Part shown: piece after piece, positions 60,026 through 64,000 of the stretch | Numbering within the stretch: the stretch's first letter is position 1 | Layout: each line of letters begins with the position of its first letter | Assembly (NCBI RefSeq): GCF_008711285.1 | Contig: NZ_VXDC01000001.1 | Coordinates: forward strand, 248,001-312,000 | DNA: 64,000 nt | Direction: 5' to 3' | From: Roseibium aquae | Lineage (GTDB): Bacteria > Pseudomonadota > Alphaproteobacteria > Rhizobiales > Stappiaceae | Notes under the pieces: model-generated | Seen by the model: only the letters and a program-made list of their open reading frames with translations | Database searches by the model: none | Told to the model about the DNA's origin: nothing | Position numbers and translations under genes: made by a program

Positions 60026-61299
60026 CAGTCGTCGCTTTCACCACGCTCATAGAGGGCTTCGCGTCCGAGCCGGTCGACGCAGAGTTCAGCCGTCCAGGGC
60101 AGCATGAGCGACCCGCACCGGCTGTCGCGGTACATCCGCTCCAGCGGCAATGTCTTGAGCATGGACTGCCCGCCACAGGTCCGGATCGCTAATTGGCAGA
60201 TCTCATTGGCGTTTTCCATCACCGTGTATTGCGCGGCATAGGCCCGCAGCATCTGTTCCTTGGTCGGGTTGGGACCAGCTTCGCTGATGACCTGGAACCA
60301 CAGCGCCTTGGTCTGCTCCAGTGTGATATGCATGCTCGCCACCGCATGCTGTTTGGTGGGATACATGCGCCGCTTGACGGGCGGGGTGCCCGGCATTTCG
60401 CCGCGCAAATATTTCACCGTGAAGTCATAAGCGGCCTGCGCGATTCCCATATAGGTTGGCGACAGCGTCAGGAACATGTGCGGCCAGGTCGTCGCCGCCT
60501 CGAAATATACGCCCTTGGGCATCAGCGCGGCGTCCTCGGGGACAAAGACATCCTTGAACACGAGGTTCCGGGACACTGTTCCGCGCATCCCCAGCGGGTC
60601 CCAGTCACCGAACACCTCGACGCCTTGGGCATCGGCCGGTATCGCCAGATAGAGCGTGTCCCGGCGGCTGAGATTCTCCTTCTCCTCGGTGCAAAGCACG
60701 CCGTAATAGTTCGCCGCACCCGACAATGAGGCGAAGATTTTCTTGCCATTGACGATCCATCCGCCTTCGACCCGCCTGGCCGTCGTGCCGAAAGGTTGAA
60801 AGCCGGCTGCCGCTGCTCCACCCTCGGAAAAGGGTTGGGCGTAGATCGCGCCATCGTTGACGATCCGCGCGTAATGAACAGACCGGCGGGTCTCGTGCTC
60901 GCGTCTGGCTTGCGGATCCATCTTGAGATCATCGGCCAGCACGCCCGGCCACAGCGTTGAGCACACATGCATGTTCCATGTGAGCGATGTCGTTCCGCAA
61001 TGGCGGCCGATTTCGGCGGCGGTCAGCATGTAGGTCTTGTAGTCAGCCCCATATCCGCCTTCTTCCGTCGGGATGCAAACCGCCAGCAATCCGTTAGCGT
61101 GCATGTCCCGAAAATTGGCCATCGGGAAGATCGCGTCCCGGTCCCATTGGTCGGCGCGGGGCGCCAGACTGTTTTGACCGAAGCGGCGGGCCAGCGCCGT
61201 CAATTCGGCCTGCTGGTCCGTGAGGCGGAAGGCATCTGGATCAAAAATCGGGGCAAGCGTGTCATGCGCGTCCAGAATATGGGTCTCGGCAAGGGACAT
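60025..61299 (-). CDS. Acyl-CoA-dehydrogenase-fold flavoprotein with altered catalytic motif
   Basis: A 424-residue protein with the three-domain acyl-CoA dehydrogenase layout: helical N-terminus (LTDQQAELTALARRFGQNSL), middle beta domain (AQPFSEGG, WIVNGKKIFASLSGAAN) and C-terminal helical domain (IRTCGGQSMLKTLPLERMYRD). After RDSRCG the stretch usually containing YEGT/GEGT reads MLPWTAEL, so the common catalytic Glu is absent at that position. It could be a dehydrogenase with its base elsewhere, or a flavin-dependent monooxygenase working with the nearby flavin reductase. Confidence 0.85.
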   Translation of the reverse strand: MSLAETHILDAHDTLAPIFDPDAFRLTDQQAELTALARRFGQNSLAPRADQWDRDAIFPMANFRDMHANGLLAVCIPTEEGGYGADYKTYMLTAAEIGRHCGTTSLTWNMHVCSTLWPGVLADDLKMDPQARREHETRRSVHYARIVNDGAIYAQPFSEGGAAAAGFQPFGTTARRVEGGWIVNGKKIFASLSGAANYYGVLCTEEKENLSRRDTLYLAIPADAQGVEVFGDWDPLGMRGTVSRNLVFKDVFVPEDAALMPKGVYFEAATTWPHMFLTLSPTYMGIAQAAYDFTVKYLRGEMPGTPPVKRRMYPTKQHAVASMHITLEQTKALWFQVISEAGPNPTKEQMLRAYAAQYTVMENANEICQLAIRTCGGQSMLKTLPLERMYRDSRCGSLMLPWTAELCVDRLGREALYERGESDD

Positions 61300-61312
61300 T
61301 GGGCTCTCCCAT

Positions 61313-62092
61313 TCAGCTTTCGGTAAGGAATTTCAATAGTGCAGCATTGAAGGCTGCCGGGTGTTCGATGTTGGCCAGATGACCGGTGCCGGGCAGGCGG
61401 ACATAGCGGGCGCCCGGTATTTTCGAGGCCATTTTTTCCATCATCGCCGCCGGGGCCTGCGTGTCGGTTTCTCCCGCGATCAGCAGCGTTGGCACGCCGA
61501 TGGACGTGAGCGCAGCGCGGCGGTCGAAGGTAACCAGACACGCCATCATCGCCCGATAGGTCTCCGGTGGAACGCGGCTCATGCACTCCTTGGCGGTGGC
61601 CTTTGCCGCGTGGCTGGCGTGCGGTCCGACAAGTTCGGGGATCACGCTGTCCGCGATATCCGCCAAGGTTTGGCCCGCCTCGAGCGGTGCCAATCGGGCC
61701 GACACGAATTGTTTTTGAAAGTCGCCATCCAGCCGGCCGAAGGCAGGACTGGTCGCGGACAGGGTCAAGCTGGCCAGCCCATCTGGATGCATCGCCGCGA
61801 ATTCCTGCGCGACCATTCCTCCGATGGAATGTCCGACAATATGCGGCTTCTTCAGATCAAGCCGGTCGATCAGGCTTTTAAGCGCGCGCGACAAGGCGGA
61901 AAAGGAAACCTCGTCCAAAGGCGACGAGGCGCCATAGCCCGGCATATCCCAGGCGATGACCCGGTAGCGATCGCTCAGGCCTTCCAACTGGGCGGACCAA
62001 CTGGCGGAGCCGCCGCCGATCCCATGCAGCAAAACCAAGGGATCGCCGCGACCCGCTTCCTGCCAGGCGATCTGAAAGCTGCCGCTGGTCAT
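61313..62092 (-). CDS. Alpha/beta-fold hydrolase (PcaD/NicD-like)
   Basis: A 259-residue hydrolase. LVLLHGIGGGSASWSAQ is the oxyanion loop, IVGHSIGGMVAQEFA the nucleophile elbow (Ser near 97), AGETDTQAP holds the acid and GTGHLANIEHP the His. Similarity in style is to 3-oxoadipate enol-lactonase and N-formylmaleamate deformylase (NicD) types. Start 62092 overlaps the NicX-like gene by 4 bases. Coupling to a NicX-like ring-cleavage enzyme favours a role on the cleavage product, but this is inference. Confidence 0.85.
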   Translation of the reverse strand: MTSGSFQIAWQEAGRGDPLVLLHGIGGGSASWSAQLEGLSDRYRVIAWDMPGYGASSPLDEVSFSALSRALKSLIDRLDLKKPHIVGHSIGGMVAQEFAAMHPDGLASLTLSATSPAFGRLDGDFQKQFVSARLAPLEAGQTLADIADSVIPELVGPHASHAAKATAKECMSRVPPETYRAMMACLVTFDRRAALTSIGVPTLLIAGETDTQAPAAMMEKMASKIPGARYVRLPGTGHLANIEHPAAFNAALLKFLTES

Positions 62093-63135
62093 GCAAGTTC
62101 CCCGAGCAGGTTTCCGTCCTCGATCACGGTCGTTCCGTCCAGCGTGATGGTGCAATGCCCCACGGGGAGGTCGAAATGTCCGAGCGTGTAGCGTTTGGCG
62201 AATTCGTTCGCTCCCGTCGAAAACAGGAAATTGCCGGCATAGGCGCGCAACTCTGTTCCGTTGGTTTCCCTCTGGTCGTACATGGACAGCGCTTCATAGC
62301 GGGCGGCCGGGTTCATGCCCCAGCCCACATGAGACACGGCATAGGCGGCCGGATCGTCCCAGGCCGCGAAATAACGGCGCACCAGTTCGGCATCGGTTCC
62401 TTGCCCGGCGATGTCGACCACGTAGTCATTTTCAATGGTCAGGATCACTTGATCCTGCAGGTAGCGCTTGAAGGTCAGGTTGATGTCGCCCGCGTCCAGA
62501 ACGAGGCGGCCATTGACGGTGTTCGCCCCGGGGAAACTGACGACGACGCCGCCTGGCCAATGGGCCACCGTGCCCGGCCGGTCGCAATAGCCCCAAACCC
62601 CGGCGGTCGGGGCGCCGGTGAGGTCCACGGTCATATCCGTGCCGGCCGCCGAGTTCACGGTCATGAGGGTGGCGGCGCGCAGCATCTTCACCGCAGCTTT
62701 CACCTTGGGCATCAAAGCGGGATCCGGCAACAGACGTTCCAAAGCGTCGGGATGCTCGTTGCTAACCATCAAAAGGCGCGCGCCGCCCGAGAGGATCTCT
62801 GGCAGTTCCGGCGCATGCAGCATCCCTTCCACGGTCAGGTCCACCACCAGTCCGCTCGATTTCAAGGCGGCGATGGCGGGTTTCAAACCGCGGATGGCAT
62901 CGCTGGCCCCGGTTGAACGGACCGGTACGGCGACCCTTTGCGGCGGTGTGGGCAACACGACATGAAAGGGGCTGGCGCCGAGCCGGAGGAGGGCCAGTTC
63001 CGCCAGATGCACGTTCAGCTGCCTCGACTGCGTTTCCGAGAGGATCGCGACCGGTTCGCCCTTCCCGACCTTGCACAGGGCGAACACTGTCTCGAATGTG
63101 TCGATCCATTTCCCTTCGATGCGATCCGCCAGCAT
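62089..63135 (-). CDS. NicX-type (M29-like fold) ring-cleavage dioxygenase homologue
   Basis: A 348-residue protein that resembles 2,5-dihydroxypyridine 5,6-dioxygenase (NicX) over its length, as recalled from the Pseudomonas putida enzyme: PGTVAHWPGGVVVSFPG, LVLDAGDINLTFKRY, AVSHVGWGMNPAARYEAL and RAYAGNFLFSTGAN. The Fe(II) ligands expected for NicX are present as His269 (SHVGW) and the His320-x-Asp322 pair (LGHFDLP). NicX opens the pyridine ring of 2,5-dihydroxypyridine to N-formylmaleamate. The alternative label, leucyl aminopeptidase M29, reflects the shared fold. First gene of the minus-strand catabolic operon. Confidence 0.8.
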   Translation of the reverse strand: MLADRIEGKWIDTFETVFALCKVGKGEPVAILSETQSRQLNVHLAELALLRLGASPFHVVLPTPPQRVAVPVRSTGASDAIRGLKPAIAALKSSGLVVDLTVEGMLHAPELPEILSGGARLLMVSNEHPDALERLLPDPALMPKVKAAVKMLRAATLMTVNSAAGTDMTVDLTGAPTAGVWGYCDRPGTVAHWPGGVVVSFPGANTVNGRLVLDAGDINLTFKRYLQDQVILTIENDYVVDIAGQGTDAELVRRYFAAWDDPAAYAVSHVGWGMNPAARYEALSMYDQRETNGTELRAYAGNFLFSTGANEFAKRYTLGHFDLPVGHCTITLDGTTVIEDGNLLGELA

Positions 63136-63233
63136 GCACTTCTCTCCAGGCCGGTTTCCGGCTTCTACCGCGCCTCCGTGGAGGCAATCGGCTGCGAAAT
63201 TTCATTGTGCTGGGCATGCAATCACAGAAATTA

Positions 63234-63257
63234 AATTATATCAATCGGAATATAATT
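63234..63257. promoter_or_regulatory. AT-rich palindrome between NicX-like gene and flavin reductase
   Basis: AATTATAT (63234-63241) and ATATAATT (63250-63257) are perfect inverted repeats around an 8-base centre. They lie in the 166-bp divergent promoter region and are typical of a MarR-family operator; TATAAT-like -10 hexamers are part of both arms. The MarR gene encoded two genes downstream is the obvious candidate ligand-responsive repressor. Confidence 0.55.
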
Positions 63258-63301
63258 GTGATTTGGTATGGATCGGCTATTTCAGCAACGGGAGAGGCTT
63301 G

Positions 63302-63799
63302 ATGACGGCAAACCACCCCTTGAAAGATCTTCGCAAGGCGCTGGGACGGTTCACCACGGGTATATGCATCGCTGCGACGCGAAAGCCCGATGGAAGTCCG
63401 GTCGGCCTGACGATCAATTCGTTCAACTCGGTCTCGCTTGATCCGCCGCTTGTGCTCTGGTCAATTGCCGGACACGCGATGAGCGCCCCGGTCTTCAGTG
63501 AAGCGGAGGGATTTGCGATCAGTGTCTTGGGCGCCGATCAGCGGCAGGTCGCGGACAGGTTCGCTGGTCCGGGGGATCGCTTCGCCTTCGATGATTGGGC
63601 ATTTGGCGACCACGGCGCGCCGTTTATCCGCCGGGCTATTGCGGTGTTCGAGTGCCGAACGGTCTTCCAGTATGAAGGGGGAGATCACACGATTCACGTC
63701 GGCGAAGTGCTGAAACACTGGACCCGGCCTGGCGCACCGCTGATTTATATGGATGGCCAATACGGCCGGGCCTATCCTGCCGGCAAGGTTGCCTGTTGA
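63302..63799 (+). CDS. HpaC-like flavin reductase
   Basis: A 165-residue flavin reductase of the short-chain FMN/FAD type. The N-terminus LRKALGRFTTGICIAATRKP, then GLTINSFNSVSLDPPLVLW (flavin-binding loop) and FAISVLGADQRQVADRFAG are family marks; GGDHTIHVGEVLKHW closes the core. Such proteins supply FADH2 or FMNH2 to a partner monooxygenase. The start at 63302 follows GGGAGAGG; upstream in-frame codons have no support. It overlaps the MarR gene by one base. Confidence 0.93.
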   Translation: MTANHPLKDLRKALGRFTTGICIAATRKPDGSPVGLTINSFNSVSLDPPLVLWSIAGHAMSAPVFSEAEGFAISVLGADQRQVADRFAGPGDRFAFDDWAFGDHGAPFIRRAIAVFECRTVFQYEGGDHTIHVGEVLKHWTRPGAPLIYMDGQYGRAYPAGKVAC

Positions 63800-64000
63800 T
63801 GGAACGCAGCACAATGGCTCAGGCCGCCGGGCTCGAAGCCGGGGAGCCGGCCGCCGCCTTCGTCGACAACTACCTGTCCTACCTTCTCGCGCATGCCAGT
63901 CATCTGGTCAGCACTCAGTTCCACGCGCATCTGCGCCGGTATGGCGTGCAGGTTCCGGCTTGGCGGCTTCTGGCCACGCTGTCCGAAGGCGACGGCAAGA
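63799..64000 (+). CDS. MarR-family transcriptional regulator (3' truncated)
   Basis: The first 67 codons are visible, starting at an ATG that overlaps the flavin reductase stop (TGATG). The segment YLLAHASHLVSTQFHAHLRRYGVQVPAWRLLATLSE matches the dimerisation helix and the start of the winged helix domain of MarR regulators; the rest lies outside the window. Nicotinate catabolism in Pseudomonas is also under a MarR repressor (NicR), which fits the neighbouring NicX-like gene. Confidence 0.8.
   Translation, partial: MERSTMAQAAGLEAGEPAAAFVDNYLSYLLAHASHLVSTQFHAHLRRYGVQVPAWRLLATLSEGDGK

Overview
The window is most likely chromosomal DNA of an aerobic or facultative purple alphaproteobacterium. 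About 50 kb of it (2.7-53.8 kb) is a nearly complete photosynthesis gene cluster (PGC). The bacteriochlorophyll a genes (bch), a spheroidene/spheroidenone carotenoid set (crtEBIDCFA), the type-II reaction centre with tetraheme cytochrome (pufLMC, puhA), LH1 (pufBA) and the ppsR/ppaA regulators in this order point to a Rhodobacterales or Stappiaceae (Roseibium/Labrenzia-like) bacterium. The genus is inferred from gene content only. No pucBA (LH2), pucC, pufX, rRNA, tRNA, CRISPR array or insertion sequence was seen.

Layout. 0-2.6 kb: flanking genes (partial Gfo/Idh/MocA oxidoreductase, DsbA-family protein, SDR). 2.7-9.6 kb: tspO facing a minus-strand bchG-bch2(ORF428)-bchP-small membrane protein operon, then ppsR and ppaA. 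9.9-26.9 kb: a plus-strand superoperon bchFNBHLM-lhaA-puhABC-orf-acsF-puhE-hemA-crtA-idi. 27.0-38.1 kb: the minus-strand superoperon crtEF-bchCXYZ-pufQBALMC, which ends at a terminator shared with the convergent idi end. 38.1-40.6 kb: crtDC, divergent from crtE. 40.7-47.2 kb: minus-strand bchIDO-crtIB-small membrane protein. 47.6-51.5 kb: plus-strand dxs, a second PpaA/AerR-like cobalamin-domain protein and a secreted DUF1194 protein. 51.5-53.8 kb: minus-strand bchE-bchJ. Both ring cyclases, the O2-dependent AcsF and the radical-SAM BchE, are present.

Regulation. PpsR/CrtJ-type palindromes (TGT-N12-ACA or one- to two-base variants) lie before bchG, bchF, bchC, crtE/crtD, crtI, bchI, dxs and bchE. 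The bchC promoter has two exact copies 8 bp apart. bchE also has an FNR-type box (TTGAC-N4-GTCAA). The gene for the repressor PpsR and its antirepressor PpaA sit inside the regulated cluster.

54.1-64.0 kb is a separate catabolic locus: an amidase, a TRAP transporter (dctPQM), an AMP-forming acyl-CoA ligase, an acyl-CoA-dehydrogenase-fold flavoprotein that lacks the usual catalytic Glu motif, an alpha/beta hydrolase and a NicX-type ring-cleavage dioxygenase. Divergent from these are an HpaC-like flavin reductase and a MarR regulator cut by the window edge. Together they look like an uncharacterised pathway for a pyridine-type or other N-heteroaromatic acid. This, the second cobalamin-domain protein next to dxs, and the palindrome-rich bchI-dxs intergenic region are the least explained parts of the window.
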